Shown piece after piece: positions 8,753 through 17,862 of a stretch of 64,000 nt of DNA. The translations under genes were made by a program, and so were the position numbers. This stretch comes from Brachybacterium nesterenkovii (GTDB lineage: Bacteria; Actinomycetota; Actinomycetes; Actinomycetales; Dermabacteraceae): positions 41,359 to 105,358 of the forward strand of contig NZ_FWFG01000081.1 of the NCBI RefSeq assembly GCF_900163655.1. The letters are read 5' to 3'. The stretch's first letter is position 1. Each line of letters starts with the position of its first letter. A model generated the notes under the pieces. That model saw only the letters and a list, made by a program, of their open reading frames with translations, did not search any database and was not told the DNA's origin.

Positions 8753-9085
8753 GGGAGATACCTCCTGGTGGAATGCATCGGACCGGGCCATGGTGCCACA
8801 GCAAAGTGCCGCAGGTCACTGCACGGGGGATCCGCCCGACCGTCCGGTCGACGTCCCGATCGAGGCCCCGTCGAGATCCCTGCCCGATCCCCGCCGCGGT
8901 TCCGGCTGCGATCCCGGCTCTTATCCGAATGCTTCCGGGGCATCCCGTATCGGTCCCGGGGATCGTCGCCACGCCGTAGCATCGGATGCGGCGCTGTCGC
9001 ACCCGGCGGACGCCCCACGACCCCCTCATCTCTTCCGCACAGCCGCGCGGTCGCGGCCGTGCCCCGTCGTGACCAGGAGACGCAG
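8753..9085. other. Divergent intergenic region upstream of putA
   Basis: 333 bp without a supported gene. It holds the ribosome binding sites of both flanking genes, several scattered GATCCC words, and a TAGCAT (8977-8982) that could be a -10 element for putA with a leader of about 100 nt. No convincing -35 or operator palindrome was seen. Confidence 0.5.
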
Positions 9086-12000
9086 TTGTCCTTCACCCAG
9101 AACGCCGCCACGGCGGCCCCGTCCGTGACCCCTGAGGCCGTCAGCGAGCAGGTGCGCTCGTGGGTGGCGGCCGCCGCGAAGCGGCCCGCGCCCGCCCAGG
9201 CGCGGATGCTCGCCGATCTGCTCAAGGACCCGAAGGGACTGGACTTCACGGTCGCCTTCGTCGACCGCGTGATCCGCCCCGAGGATCCGCGTGCCGCGGC
9301 GGTCGAGTTGCGCCGCCTGGCCCAGGACTCGCCGGCGTTCCTGCCCCCCGCGCTGCGCCGGATCTTCTCCTTCGGCGCCGCCGCCTCGCCGCTGGCTCCC
9401 CAGGTGGTCGTCCCCGCCGCCCGGGCGGTCATGCGCCGCATGGTCTCCCACCTGATCCTCGACGCGCGCGACGCGCAGCTCGGCAGGGCCATCGCACGCC
9501 TCAGGGCCGACGGCACGCAGCTGAACATCAACCTGCTGGGCGAGGCCGTGCTCGGGGCGAAGGAGGCGCGACGGCGCCTGGCCGGGGTCCAGCGCCTGCT
9601 CGCACGCCCCGACGTCGACTACGCCTCGATCAAGGTCTCCTCGATCGTCGACCACCTCGCGATGTGGGGCGCCGAGGAGACGAAGGAGCACGTCGTCTCC
9701 ACCCTGCTGCCGCTCTACCTCGACGCCGCGCGCGCCGAGAGCCCGAAGTTCATCAACATGGACATGGAGGAGTACCGCGACCTCGAGCTCACCCTCGACG
9801 TCTTCGAGACCCTCCTGGACCGGCCCGAGCTCATGGGGCTGCGCACCGGCATCGTGCTGCAGGCCTACCTTCCCGACGCCGCGCGCGCCCTGGCGCGTTT
9901 GCAGGCCTTCGCCGCCGACCGGGTCGCCCGCGGCGGCGCCCCGATCAAGGTGCGCGTGGTCAAGGGCGCGAACCTCGCCATGGAGCAGGTGGAGGCCTCC
10001 CTGCACGGGCTCGAGCAGGCGCCGCTGCACTCCAAGGAGGAGGCGGACGCCCAGTACAAGCGGGTGCTGCTCGCCGCCCTGACGCCGGAGTCCCTGCGCT
10101 CCCTGCACGTCGGCGTCGCCGGGCACAACCTGTTCGACGTCGCCTTCGCGCACCTGCTGCTGACCGAGCGGGGCATCGCGCCGGGCGATCCGTCGGTCGA
10201 GTTCGAGATGCTCGCGGGCATGGCGCCGGGCCAGCAGCAGGTGGTGCGCGACGCCGTCGGCTCGATGCGCCTGTACGTGCCGGTGGTCTCCCCGCGCGAG
10301 TTCGACGTCGCCGTCTCCTACCTCGTGCGGCGCCTCGAGGAGAACGGCTCCTCGGAGAACTTCATGTCCGCCGTGTTCGAGCTCGACTCGAGCGCGGAGC
10401 TCTTCGCCCGCGAGGAGGAGCGCTTCCGCCTGGCGCTGGCCCGGGCGCTGCGTGAGGAGGCGCGCCCGACCCACCGCGACCAGGACCGCACCGCCGAGGC
10501 CCGCGCGGGCCTCCCCGAGCTCGGGTCCCGGGTGCTGCCGGCCAAGCCCGGACGCTTCGCGAACACCCCCGACTCGGATCTGTCGACCCGCGCGAACCAG
10601 GAGTGGGCCGCCGCGATCACGCGCCGGATCCCCTCCTCGACCGCGGGCATCGCCGAGGCGGACGCGGCCCGCATCTCGAGCGTCGACGAGGTCGACGCCG
10701 CGATCGAGCGGGCCCTGAGGGGCCAGAGCGCGTGGAGCGCTCGTCCCGTCGCCGAGCGCGCCGGGGTGCTGCGCGAGGCCGCCCGCCTGTTCTCGGTCCG
10801 CCGCGCGGAGCTGCTGGAGGTGGCCGCGTCCGAGACGGGCAAGATGCTCGAGCAGGGCGACCCCGAGGTGAGCGAGGCGATCGACTTCCTCCTCTACTAC
10901 GCGGACCGGATGGAGGCCCTCGCCGCCGATGCGGACCTGCGCATCGCCCCGCGCCGCCTCACGCTCGTGACGCCCCCGTGGAACTTCCCCCTCGCGATCC
11001 CGACCGGCGGCATGGCGGCGGCCCTCGTCACCGGCTCGTCCGTGATCGTCAAGCCGGCTCCGCAGGCGCGGCGCTGCGGCGCCGTCCTGGTCGCCCTGCT
11101 GCACGACGCGGGCGTGCCCGAGGACGCGCTGATCCTGCTGGACGCGCCGGAGAACGAGGTGGGGCGCGCCCTGGTCTCCGACCCCCGCATCGACCAGCTC
11201 ATCCTCACCGGCGCCTACGACACCGCGACCCTCTTCGCGCAGTGGCGCCCGCAGCTGCGGATCAAGGCGGAGACGAGCGGCAAGAACGCGATCATCGTGA
11301 CGCCCCAGGCGGATCTCGACCTCGCCGCCAAGGACGTGGCCCTGAGCGCCTTCGGGCACGCGGGCCAGAAGTGCTCGGCGGCCTCGCTCGTGATCACCGT
11401 GGGCTCGGTGACGCGCTCCCGCCGCTTCCGCTCGCAGCTGGCCGACGCCGTCCTGAGCCTGCGCGTCGGGTACCCGACCGACCCCACCGCCCAGGTGGGC
11501 CCGGTGATCGAGAAGGCCGAGGGCAAGCTGGCGTCCGGGCTGACGACGCTCGGTCCCGGTGAGGAGTGGCTCGCCCGTCCCGAGCAGCTCGACGAGACCG
11601 GTCGCCTGTGGTCCTCCGGGGTGCGCGACGGCGTCGCCGAGGGCTCGGAGTACCACCGCACCGAGTACTTCGGCCCGATCCTCGGTCTCATGCACGCGGA
11701 CACGCTCGAGGACGCGATCCGCATGCAGAACGGCACCGACTACGGGCTCACGGCGGGTCTGCACTCCCTCGACCCGGCCGAGATCTCCCTGTGGACCTCC
11801 CGCGTCGAGGCAGGGAACCTCTACATCAACCGCGGCATCACGGGCGCGATCGTGGAGCGCCAGGCCTTCGGCGGCTGGAAGCGCTCGGCGATCGGGCAGA
11901 CCGCGAAGGCGGGCGGCCCGAACTACCTCGTGCACCTGGTGGACGTGGCCGACGCCCGCGAGACGGACGAGGAGGCCTGGCTCGACGCCGCCCGCCACTC

Positions 12001-12520
12001 CGACCGCGAGCACATGGCCACGACGTTCGCCGCGAGGGACCCCCAGGACCTCCACGGCGAGATCAACGTCCTGCGCCACCTGCCCGTCTCGACCGTGATC
12101 CGCGCGGCCGCGGGCACGACACCGGCGCAGCTGCGCCGCGTCCTGCACGCCGCGGCGACCGCGGGCGCCGACGTGGAGCTGTCGGTGGCCGATCCTGGTC
12201 TGCGCGAGGTCGCCGAGCCGCTGGTCGACGGCGCCCCGCTGGCCGTCGAGACGGCCGAGCAGTTCGCCGGGCGCATCGGCGCGCTGTCCCGCACGCGGGT
12301 GCGTCTGATCGGCGAGGCCGATGACGCCCTGCTCGAGGCGGTGGCGTCGCGGGTCGAGGTGGCCCTGTTCACCGGCGCCCCGGTGATGAGCGGGCGCGTC
12401 GAGCTGCTCGCGTTCCTGCACGAGCAGGCGATCAGCGCGACCGACCACCGCTTCGGCAACCCCCTCCCCCATGCGCTCGACCTCGTCGGGCCGGGCGGGT
12501 ACCGGCGCGGGCGGGACTGA
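9086..12520 (+). CDS. putA: Bifunctional proline dehydrogenase / P5C dehydrogenase PutA
   Basis: Predicted 1144-aa protein that oxidises proline to glutamate in two steps. The N-terminal half (to about residue 470) is a FAD proline dehydrogenase barrel with NINLLGEAVLG, YASIKVSSI, VRVVKGAN and FEMLAGMAPG. The C-terminal half is an aldehyde dehydrogenase with TPPWNFPLAIP, ETSGKNAII, the catalytic cysteine in FGHAGQKCSAAS and NRGITGAIV. There is no N-terminal DNA-binding domain of the Escherichia type, so it should not act as its own repressor. The start is TTG at 9086: AGGAG lies 6 nt upstream and family homology begins right after it; the frame stays open far upstream but crosses non-coding sequence. 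Alone in its transcription unit and ended by a very strong hairpin. Confidence 0.94.
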   Translation: MSFTQNAATAAPSVTPEAVSEQVRSWVAAAAKRPAPAQARMLADLLKDPKGLDFTVAFVDRVIRPEDPRAAAVELRRLAQDSPAFLPPALRRIFSFGAAASPLAPQVVVPAARAVMRRMVSHLILDARDAQLGRAIARLRADGTQLNINLLGEAVLGAKEARRRLAGVQRLLARPDVDYASIKVSSIVDHLAMWGAEETKEHVVSTLLPLYLDAARAESPKFINMDMEEYRDLELTLDVFETLLDRPELMGLRTGIVLQAYLPDAARALARLQAFAADRVARGGAPIKVRVVKGANLAMEQVEASLHGLEQAPLHSKEEADAQYKRVLLAALTPESLRSLHVGVAGHNLFDVAFAHLLLTERGIAPGDPSVEFEMLAGMAPGQQQVVRDAVGSMRLYVPVVSPREFDVAVSYLVRRLEENGSSENFMSAVFELDSSAELFAREEERFRLALARALREEARPTHRDQDRTAEARAGLPELGSRVLPAKPGRFANTPDSDLSTRANQEWAAAITRRIPSSTAGIAEADAARISSVDEVDAAIERALRGQSAWSARPVAERAGVLREAARLFSVRRAELLEVAASETGKMLEQGDPEVSEAIDFLLYYADRMEALAADADLRIAPRRLTLVTPPWNFPLAIPTGGMAAALVTGSSVIVKPAPQARRCGAVLVALLHDAGVPEDALILLDAPENEVGRALVSDPRIDQLILTGAYDTATLFAQWRPQLRIKAETSGKNAIIVTPQADLDLAAKDVALSAFGHAGQKCSAASLVITVGSVTRSRRFRSQLADAVLSLRVGYPTDPTAQVGPVIEKAEGKLASGLTTLGPGEEWLARPEQLDETGRLWSSGVRDGVAEGSEYHRTEYFGPILGLMHADTLEDAIRMQNGTDYGLTAGLHSLDPAEISLWTSRVEAGNLYINRGITGAIVERQAFGGWKRSAIGQTAKAGGPNYLVHLVDVADARETDEEAWLDAARHSDREHMATTFAARDPQDLHGEINVLRHLPVSTVIRAAAGTTPAQLRRVLHAAATAGADVELSVADPGLREVAEPLVDGAPLAVETAEQFAGRIGALSRTRVRLIGEADDALLEAVASRVEVALFTGAPVMSGRVELLAFLHEQAISATDHRFGNPLPHALDLVGPGGYRRGRD

Positions 12521-12534
12521 TACCCGACAGAAGT

Positions 12535-12590
12535 GGGCGTGGGAGAGCCGGTCACCTGCACATATGCGGGTGACCGGCTCTCCCACGCCC
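12535..12590. terminator. Very long bidirectional hairpin between putA and the UDP-glucose pyrophosphorylase gene
   Basis: Perfect 22-bp inverted repeat (arms 12535-12556 and 12569-12590). The inner bases TGCA/TGCG extend it to about 26 bp closed by a CATA loop. It sits between two convergent genes. The stem is unusually long for a simple terminator. Confidence 0.82.
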
Positions 12591-12592
12591 AT

Positions 12593-12638
12593 CTCTGCAG
12601 GCGCAGGCTCCTCAGCTCTGCAGGCGCAGGCTGCTCAG
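12593..12638. repeat. 23-bp tandem duplication covering a stop codon
   Basis: Two adjacent 23-bp copies (12593-12615 and 12616-12638) differ at one base. The right copy contains the TGA stop (12635-12637, minus strand) of the UDP-glucose pyrophosphorylase gene; the left copy repeats that stop and its flank. Confidence 0.85.
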
Positions 12639-14014
12639 CCCTCGATGACGGTCCCGTCGGGGATCTCGCGCGGGTCCTCCGCGGTGACGCGGGCCTCGCC
12701 GCGGGCGATGACGCCCGCGCCGAAGACGTGGTCGCCCTCGACGCTCAGCGAGCGCGCCTCGCGGATCGAGGGGACACCGGCCGGGAAGCGCTCGTCGAAG
12801 TCGCCGATCAGCTTGTAGTGCTCGGCATCCAGGGACACCGTCGGCACCGTCTCGACGCGCTGGACGAGGGCCCGGCGGTCGTCGAGGTCGTAGGCGTCCG
12901 AGCGCACCAGCAGCAGGTCGCTCGTGGCCTTGACGGGCAGGAAGCGGTCGCGGCCGACGACGATCGCGGTCGCCCCCTCGAAGACCTCGATCGCGGCGCC
13001 CATCGCGGACTCGATCTGGTACACGGGGGTCGACGTCTTGTCGGCGGGGTCGACGGTCTTCTCGTTGCGGATCAGCGGCAGCGGCATGACTCCGTCGTTG
13101 GCCTTCAGCACCTCGTCGAGCTTGACCAGGTCGAACCACAGGTTGTTGGTGTGGAAGAACGGGTGGCGGTGCTCGTCGGTGAAGAAGTCCATCTCCTCGG
13201 GCGGCGTCTGCGCGGTGTCGCGCAGGATGAGGCGGCCGTCGGCCTTGCGGACGGCGAGGTGGCCGCCCTTGCGGTCCGCGGGGGTGCGGCGGCACAGCTC
13301 GGCGGCGTACGGAGCGCCGGAGGAGGCGAACCAGGAGGCGATGACGGGGTTGGGGATGGTGCCGAGGTTGTCGGAGTTGGAGACCGAGGCGTACCGGAAG
13401 CCCGCGTCGAGGAGCTGCTGGAGCACGCCGGAGGTCTGCAGGGCGGTGTAGAGGTCGCCGTGGCCGGGCGGGCACCACTCGAGCGAGGGATCGGCCTTCC
13501 AGTCGACGGGGGTGAGGTCGTCGGTGCGGAGCTTGGGCTCCTTGTTCTGCAGGAAGTCGAGCGGGAGGTCACCCACGGGCAGGTCCGGGTACTTCGCGAG
13601 GACCTCGAGGGTGTCGGCCTGCGTGCGGAAGGAGTTCATGAACAGCAGCGGGAGGCGGGCCCCGGTCGCACGGCGCGCCGCGAGCACCTGCTCGACGATG
13701 AGCTCGAGGAAGCTCTTGCCGTCGCGCACGGGCAGCAGGGACTTGGCGCGGTCCATTCCCATGGACGTGCCCAGGCCGCCGTTGAGGTTGATGACGACCA
13801 GCTTGTCGAAGACCTCCTTGGCCTGGAAGGGGTCCATGCGGACGTCCTCGAGGCGCTGCGGGTCGAGGTAGGGCTCGATGGTGTCCTCGGGGATGGAGCC
13901 GGTCACCCCCTGCTCGAGCTGATCGTAGTAGCGGGTGAAGACGTCGATCGCGGTCTGCGGGACGCCCTCCTCCCGCATCTTGCGCTGGGCCTGGGAGAGT
14001 CCTTCTGTGCTCAT
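12635..14014 (-). CDS. UTP-glucose-1-phosphate uridylyltransferase, UGP2 type
   Basis: Predicted 459-aa enzyme making UDP-glucose from UTP and glucose-1-phosphate for cell-wall glycans and glycolipids. It belongs to the UGP2-like family usual in eukaryotes and many actinobacteria, not the shorter bacterial GalU family. Evidence is the nucleotide-binding loop [14 protein letters not shown] with [10 protein letters not shown] downstream, [37 protein letters not shown] and a C-terminal left-handed helix region ([19 protein letters not shown]). ATG at 14014 ([10 protein letters not shown]) gives the normal family length. The gene diverges from metG with 153 bp between the starts and converges on putA. 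Confidence 0.93.
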   Translation of the reverse strand: MSTEGLSQAQRKMREEGVPQTAIDVFTRYYDQLEQGVTGSIPEDTIEPYLDPQRLEDVRMDPFQAKEVFDKLVVINLNGGLGTSMGMDRAKSLLPVRDGKSFLELIVEQVLAARRATGARLPLLFMNSFRTQADTLEVLAKYPDLPVGDLPLDFLQNKEPKLRTDDLTPVDWKADPSLEWCPPGHGDLYTALQTSGVLQQLLDAGFRYASVSNSDNLGTIPNPVIASWFASSGAPYAAELCRRTPADRKGGHLAVRKADGRLILRDTAQTPPEEMDFFTDEHRHPFFHTNNLWFDLVKLDEVLKANDGVMPLPLIRNEKTVDPADKTSTPVYQIESAMGAAIEVFEGATAIVVGRDRFLPVKATSDLLLVRSDAYDLDDRRALVQRVETVPTVSLDAEHYKLIGDFDERFPAGVPSIREARSLSVEGDHVFGAGVIARGEARVTAEDPREIPDGTVIEG

Positions 14015-14153
14015 GGCCGACAGGCTATCGGCCCGGGGCCGGACGCCCCGTGCGCCTCGCCTGCGCGTCCCGTGCTCCCTCCCTGCGCCTCCCATGCTCC
14101 GTCGCCTGAGCGTCCCACCCCTCCGCACCGCACAGAGACGCGAGCACGCCCCG

Positions 14154-14159
14154 TAGAAT
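14154..14159 (+). promoter_or_regulatory. -10 element of metG, leaderless arrangement
   Basis: TAGAAT ends 8 nt before the metG ATG, and no Shine-Dalgarno sequence lies between them. The transcript is therefore predicted to begin at or very near the start codon. Confidence 0.6.
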
Positions 14160-14167
14160 CGGCTCCC

Positions 14168-15964
14168 ATGAGCACAGTCCTGTCCGCGGTCGCCTGGCCG
14201 TACGCCAACGGTCCCCGCCACATCGGCCACGTCGCCGGCTTCGGCGTCCCCTCCGACGTCTTCTCGCGCTACATGCGCATGGCGGGCCACGACGTGCTCA
14301 TGGTCTCGGGCACCGACGAGCACGGCACGCCGATCCTCGTGGCCGCCGACGCTGAGGGCATCTCCGCTCGGGAGCTCGCCGATCGCAACAACCGCGTGAT
14401 CGTCGAGGACCTCGTCGCGCTGGGCCTGTCCTACGACCTGTTCACGCGCACCACCACGGTCAATCACTACAGCGTGGTCCAGGAGATGTTCCGGACCGTC
14501 CGCGACAACGGCTACATGCTCGAGCAGACGACGCACGGTGCGATCTCCCCGTCGACCGGCCGCACCCTGCCCGACCGCTACATCGAGGGCACGTGCCCGA
14601 TCTGCGGCGCAGGCGGTGCACGCGGCGACCAGTGCGACACCTGCGGCAACCAGCTGGACCCGACCGACCTCATCGACCCGGTCTCCCGCATCAACGGCGA
14701 GACCCCGGAGTTCGTCGAGACCACCCACTACTTCCTCGACCTGCCCGCGCTCGCCGCGGAGCTGGGCCGCTGGCTCGACGAGCGCGAGGCGACGGGGCTG
14801 TGGCGCCCCAACGTCATCCGCTTCTCCCAGAACATCCTGGGCGAGATCCGGCCGCGCGCGATGACGCGCGACATCGACTGGGGGATCCCGGTCCCGGGCT
14901 GGGAGGACCAGCCGACCAAGCGCCTGTACGTGTGGTTCGACGCCGTGATCGGCTACCTGTCCGCGTCGATCGAGTGGGCACGCCGCAGCGGCGATCCCGA
15001 GGCGTGGCGGCGCTGGTGGAACGACCCGGAGACGCTGTCGTACTACTTCATGGGCAAGGACAACATCGTCTTCCACTCCCAGATCTGGCCGGCGGAGCTG
15101 ATCGGCCACAACGGCCGCGGCGACAAGGGCGGCGAGCCCGGCGTCTACGGCGAGCTGAACCTGCCCACCGAGGTGGTCTCGAGCGAGTTCCTCACGATGG
15201 AGGGCAAGAAGTTCTCCTCGTCCAAGGGCGTCGTCATCTACGTGCGCGACGTGCTCGAGCGCTACCAGCCCGATGCCCTGCGCTACTTCATCTCCGCCGC
15301 GGGCCCCGAGAACCAGGACGCCGACTTCACGTGGGCCGAGTTCGTGGCGCGCACCAACAACGAGCTCGTGGCGGGCTGGGGCAACCTGGTCAACCGCACG
15401 GCCGCGATGATCGCCAAGAGCTTCGGCGAGATCCCCCCGCTCGGCGAGCTCGAGGACGTCGACCGCGAGCTGCTCGGCCAGATCGAGGCGGGCTTCGCGA
15501 CCGTCGGCCACCTCATCGAGACCCACCGCCAGCGCGCGGCCCTCACGGAGGTCATGCGCCTGGTGGGCGAGGCCAACGCGTACGTCTCGCGCACCGAGCC
15601 GTTCCGCATGAAGGGCGAGGACCAGCGCGAGCGCCTGGGCACCGTGCTGCACGTGCTGGCGCAGGCCGTCACGGATCTCAACACGATGATGGCGCCGTTC
15701 CTGCCGCATGCCGCCAATGAGGTCGAGAAGGCCCTGGGCGGTGATCGCGTGATCGCGCCGATGCCCGAGATCCGCGAGGTCGAGGACCTCGACGGCGGGC
15801 CCGCCTACCCGATCATCACCGGCGACTACACGGACGTCCCCGCGTGGGAGCACCGGGAGATCTCCGCGGGTGCTCCGGTGTCCAAGCCGTCGCCGATCTT
15901 CGTCAAGCTCGACCCGAAGATCGTCGAGGAGGAGCTCGCGCGGCTCGGCATCGAGCAGGCCTGA
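14168..15964 (+). CDS. metG: Methionyl-tRNA synthetase
   Basis: Predicted 598-aa class I aminoacyl-tRNA synthetase that charges tRNA-Met. The HIGH motif is at residues 18-21 (NGPRHIGH), the signature loop is KFSSSKG near residue 350, and a zinc knuckle is formed by CPICGAGG and CDTCGNQ. The anticodon-binding domain follows ([23 protein letters not shown]). There is no C-terminal tRNA-binding (EMAP-like) domain; the protein ends soon after the anticodon-binding helices, as in many actinobacteria. The frame stays open upstream through the UDP-glucose pyrophosphorylase gene, but homology starts at this ATG, which is preceded closely by a -10 element. Two hairpins follow the stop. Confidence 0.97.
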   Translation: MSTVLSAVAWPYANGPRHIGHVAGFGVPSDVFSRYMRMAGHDVLMVSGTDEHGTPILVAADAEGISARELADRNNRVIVEDLVALGLSYDLFTRTTTVNHYSVVQEMFRTVRDNGYMLEQTTHGAISPSTGRTLPDRYIEGTCPICGAGGARGDQCDTCGNQLDPTDLIDPVSRINGETPEFVETTHYFLDLPALAAELGRWLDEREATGLWRPNVIRFSQNILGEIRPRAMTRDIDWGIPVPGWEDQPTKRLYVWFDAVIGYLSASIEWARRSGDPEAWRRWWNDPETLSYYFMGKDNIVFHSQIWPAELIGHNGRGDKGGEPGVYGELNLPTEVVSSEFLTMEGKKFSSSKGVVIYVRDVLERYQPDALRYFISAAGPENQDADFTWAEFVARTNNELVAGWGNLVNRTAAMIAKSFGEIPPLGELEDVDRELLGQIEAGFATVGHLIETHRQRAALTEVMRLVGEANAYVSRTEPFRMKGEDQRERLGTVLHVLAQAVTDLNTMMAPFLPHAANEVEKALGGDRVIAPMPEIREVEDLDGGPAYPIITGDYTDVPAWEHREISAGAPVSKPSPIFVKLDPKIVEEELARLGIEQA

Positions 15965-15970
15965 GGCGGC

Positions 15971-16000
15971 GTCTCGTCGCCACGATCGCGGCGACGAGAC
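15971..16000 (+). terminator. Hairpin after metG
   Basis: 11-bp perfect inverted repeat (15971-15981 and 15990-16000) with an 8-nt loop, starting 7 nt after the metG stop. Confidence 0.6.
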
Positions 16001-16060
16001 CTCGACGCGACGGCCCTGACGCCGCGATCTCGACGCGGCGGTTCCTCGAGATGGTCCTGT

Positions 16061-16102
16061 TCGGCGCCCTCACGTTCCATCCGTGGAACGTGAGGGCGCC
16101 GA
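16061..16102. terminator. Second, stronger hairpin after metG
   Basis: Perfect 19-bp inverted repeat (16061-16079 and 16084-16102) with a TCCG loop, in non-coding sequence 97 nt past the metG stop. It probably insulates metG from the palindrome-controlled gene downstream. Confidence 0.7.
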
Positions 16103-16173
16103 TCTCGTGCGGGGAGCGCGACATCGAGGCGGCGCGCTCCCCCACGCGCTCCGAACGGTGAGCAGGCAGTGAT

Positions 16174-16208
16174 CGTTACTCACACTTTTAGCGGAAGTGT
16201 GAGTAACG
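16174..16208. promoter_or_regulatory. Operator-like palindrome upstream of the zinc-ribbon gene
   Basis: Perfect 14-bp inverted repeat with arms CGTTACTCACACTT and AAGTGTGAGTAACG around a 7-nt spacer (TTAGCGG). It is much more A+T-rich than the terminator hairpins nearby and lies 25 nt upstream of the GTG start at 16234, where a regulator would block or recruit polymerase. I do not recognise the motif as belonging to a known regulator. Confidence 0.5.
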
Positions 16209-16233
16209 TCCGCCCCGGTCGGCGTGCGGTAGC

Positions 16234-16443
16234 GTGCCGGACACGGCGACGCGATGCGATCAGTGCGGCAAGAAGCTCCGGGGCAGCGGCCACCAGACCT
16301 ATACGCGCACGCTGTGCGCCTCGTGCAACGACGCGTACATGGGCGCCGCGGCCGGTCTGATCGCCGGCGGCGACGTCGAGACCGGCATCGCCACGGCAGG
16401 CTGGTACCAGCGGATCCGCAAGCTCACGCGGCGAGAGCGCTGA
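16234..16443 (+). CDS. Small zinc-ribbon protein of unknown function
   Basis: Predicted 69-aa protein with two CxxC knuckles: CDQCGKKL near the N-terminus and LCASCND about 20 residues later, together a likely four-cysteine zinc ribbon. A Gly/Ala-rich hydrophobic stretch (YMGAAAGLIAGGDVETGIA) and a basic end (RIRKLTRRER) follow. I do not recognise a named family. GTG at 16234 is the only reasonable start before the first CxxC. The stop lies inside the 3' end of the convergent sulfhydrylase gene (20-bp overlap). A striking palindrome just upstream suggests specific transcriptional control, possibly linked to metal or stress, but nothing in the sequence proves this. Confidence 0.6.
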   Translation: MPDTATRCDQCGKKLRGSGHQTYTRTLCASCNDAYMGAAAGLIAGGDVETGIATAGWYQRIRKLTRRER

Positions 16444-17716
16444 TTCCCGACGCGGCGGCGAGCCCGCGGGCGAGGTCCGCGCGGAGATCCTCGACGTCCT
16501 CGAGACCGATGGACAGGCGCACCGTCCCGTCCCCGGCACCGCAGACCGCGCGCCGTGCGGGCGGCAGGTGGCTGTGCGTCGTCGTCGCCGGATGGCACGC
16601 GAGGGTGCGGACGTCGCCGATGTTCACGGCGATCGTGCACAGCTCGAGCGCGTCGCAGAAGGCCTCGGCGGCGGCCTCTCCCCCGCTCAGGTCGATGCTG
16701 AACACGCCCGCGGTGCCGCGGGGGAAGTCCCGGGCGATGATCCGGGCGTCGGGCCTGCCCGGGGCGCTCGGGTGGTTCACGCGCGCGACCTGCGCCTGCG
16801 ATCCGAGCCAGTCGGCGAGATCGGCCGCCGTGGCGCTGATGCGCGCCATCCGCAGGTCGAGGGTCTCGATCCCCTGCAGCACGGCATGGGCGCTTGCGGC
16901 CGGGAGGGTGGCGCCGAAGTCGGTCACGTACTTCGCGCGGGCGTAGGCCAGCAGCGGCGTGCAGCCGGGGCCGCGCTCATCGGCGAACACGACGCCGAAG
17001 CGCGCGCTGGCCTCGGTGAGGCGGGGCCAGCGCTCGGGACATCGGCGCGGGTCGAAGCGCCCGGTGTCCACGATGACCCCGGCCATCGCGGCGCCGTGGC
17101 CGGAGAGGTACTTGGTCGCGGAGTGCACCACGACGTCGGCGCCGTGGTCGCCGGGGCGGTAGAGGGCGGGGGTCGCGAGCGTCGAGTCGACGACGACGGC
17201 GACGTCGCGGGCGTGGGCGATCGCGCTGATCGCGTCGAGGTCCACCGCCTCGCAGCCGGGGTTGGCGAGCGATTCGACGAGGACGGCCCGGGTCTCGGGC
17301 CGGATCGCGCGCTCCCAGGCGGTCAGGTCCCAGGGGTCGACGGTCGTGATCTCGACGCCGAGGTCGGCCAGGGTGTCGGTGAGGAACTCGGTGGTCCCGC
17401 CGTACAGGCGCTCGGAGGCGACCAGGTGGGTGCCCGGTGCGAGCAGAGCGCACAGGGCGATCGTGGTCGCAGCCTGCCCGCTCGCGACGGCGAGCGCGGC
17501 CGCACCGCCCTCGAGCGCGGCGACGCGCTCCTCGAGCACCCGGGTGGTGGGATTGCCGGACCGGGCGTAGGCGAAGCCCTCGCGGCGCCGGGCGAACAGG
17601 TCGCGCAGGTCGGCGTGGGTGGCGTGGGCGTAGGCGGTGGAGGCGTGGATCGGCGGGACGATCGAGCCGTGCGGGTCCTGTGCGTCCCATCCGGCGTGCA
17701 CGTGCTGGGTTCCCAT
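16424..17716 (-). CDS. O-acetylhomoserine/O-succinylhomoserine sulfhydrylase-type PLP enzyme
   Basis: Predicted 430-aa member of the Cys/Met metabolism PLP-dependent family. Visible motifs are the N-terminal substrate loop QHVHAGWDAQDPHGSIVPPI, AYARSGNPT, ASGQAATT, the PLP lysine in VVHSATKYLSGHG and TRLSI-like C-terminal GTVRLSIGLEDVEDL. Length and order fit O-acetylhomoserine aminocarboxypropyltransferase (MetY), which makes homocysteine from sulfide, but cystathionine synthases and lyases share these motifs, so the substrate is uncertain. The start at 17716 is backed by GAGGAGG about 5 nt upstream. I looked for a SAM riboswitch in the 146 bp ahead and saw none. The 3' end overlaps the convergent zinc-ribbon gene. 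Confidence 0.85.
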   Translation of the reverse strand: MGTQHVHAGWDAQDPHGSIVPPIHASTAYAHATHADLRDLFARRREGFAYARSGNPTTRVLEERVAALEGGAAALAVASGQAATTIALCALLAPGTHLVASERLYGGTTEFLTDTLADLGVEITTVDPWDLTAWERAIRPETRAVLVESLANPGCEAVDLDAISAIAHARDVAVVVDSTLATPALYRPGDHGADVVVHSATKYLSGHGAAMAGVIVDTGRFDPRRCPERWPRLTEASARFGVVFADERGPGCTPLLAYARAKYVTDFGATLPAASAHAVLQGIETLDLRMARISATAADLADWLGSQAQVARVNHPSAPGRPDARIIARDFPRGTAGVFSIDLSGGEAAAEAFCDALELCTIAVNIGDVRTLACHPATTTHSHLPPARRAVCGAGDGTVRLSIGLEDVEDLRADLARGLAAASGISALAA

Positions 17717-17862
17717 CGCTCCTCCTCATCCGCTGCCGGTGCCGCGTGGACCAGCGCCTCCAGGGTGCGCGGCGCCGCGGGGCGAGCGGAACCGGTGTGA
17801 CGGACTGTGACGCGCTCCGGCACCGCGCCAGAGGGCACGGCGCGCTCCAGCGCACGCGCTCA

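Noticed and set aside
9026..12592. An 1188-codon open frame on the minus strand opposite putA
   Set aside because: It is the complementary-strand shadow of a G+C-rich gene: Arg/Gly/His/Asp-rich, with no domain, and putA on the plus strand has all catalytic motifs.
12533..14167. A long in-frame upstream extension of metG
   Set aside because: It reads antisense to the UDP-glucose pyrophosphorylase gene and lacks similarity to synthetases; the HIGH motif is at the expected distance from ATG 14168.
16061..16102. Hairpin considered as an operator
   Set aside because: G+C-rich 19-bp arms with a 4-nt loop match the other terminators in the window; the A+T-richer palindrome at 16174 is the better operator candidate.
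17717..17862. Possible SAM riboswitch upstream of the sulfhydrylase-type gene
   Set aside because: The G+C-rich leader lacks the conserved core and stem pattern of SAM-I/IV or SAM-II elements that I could recognise.
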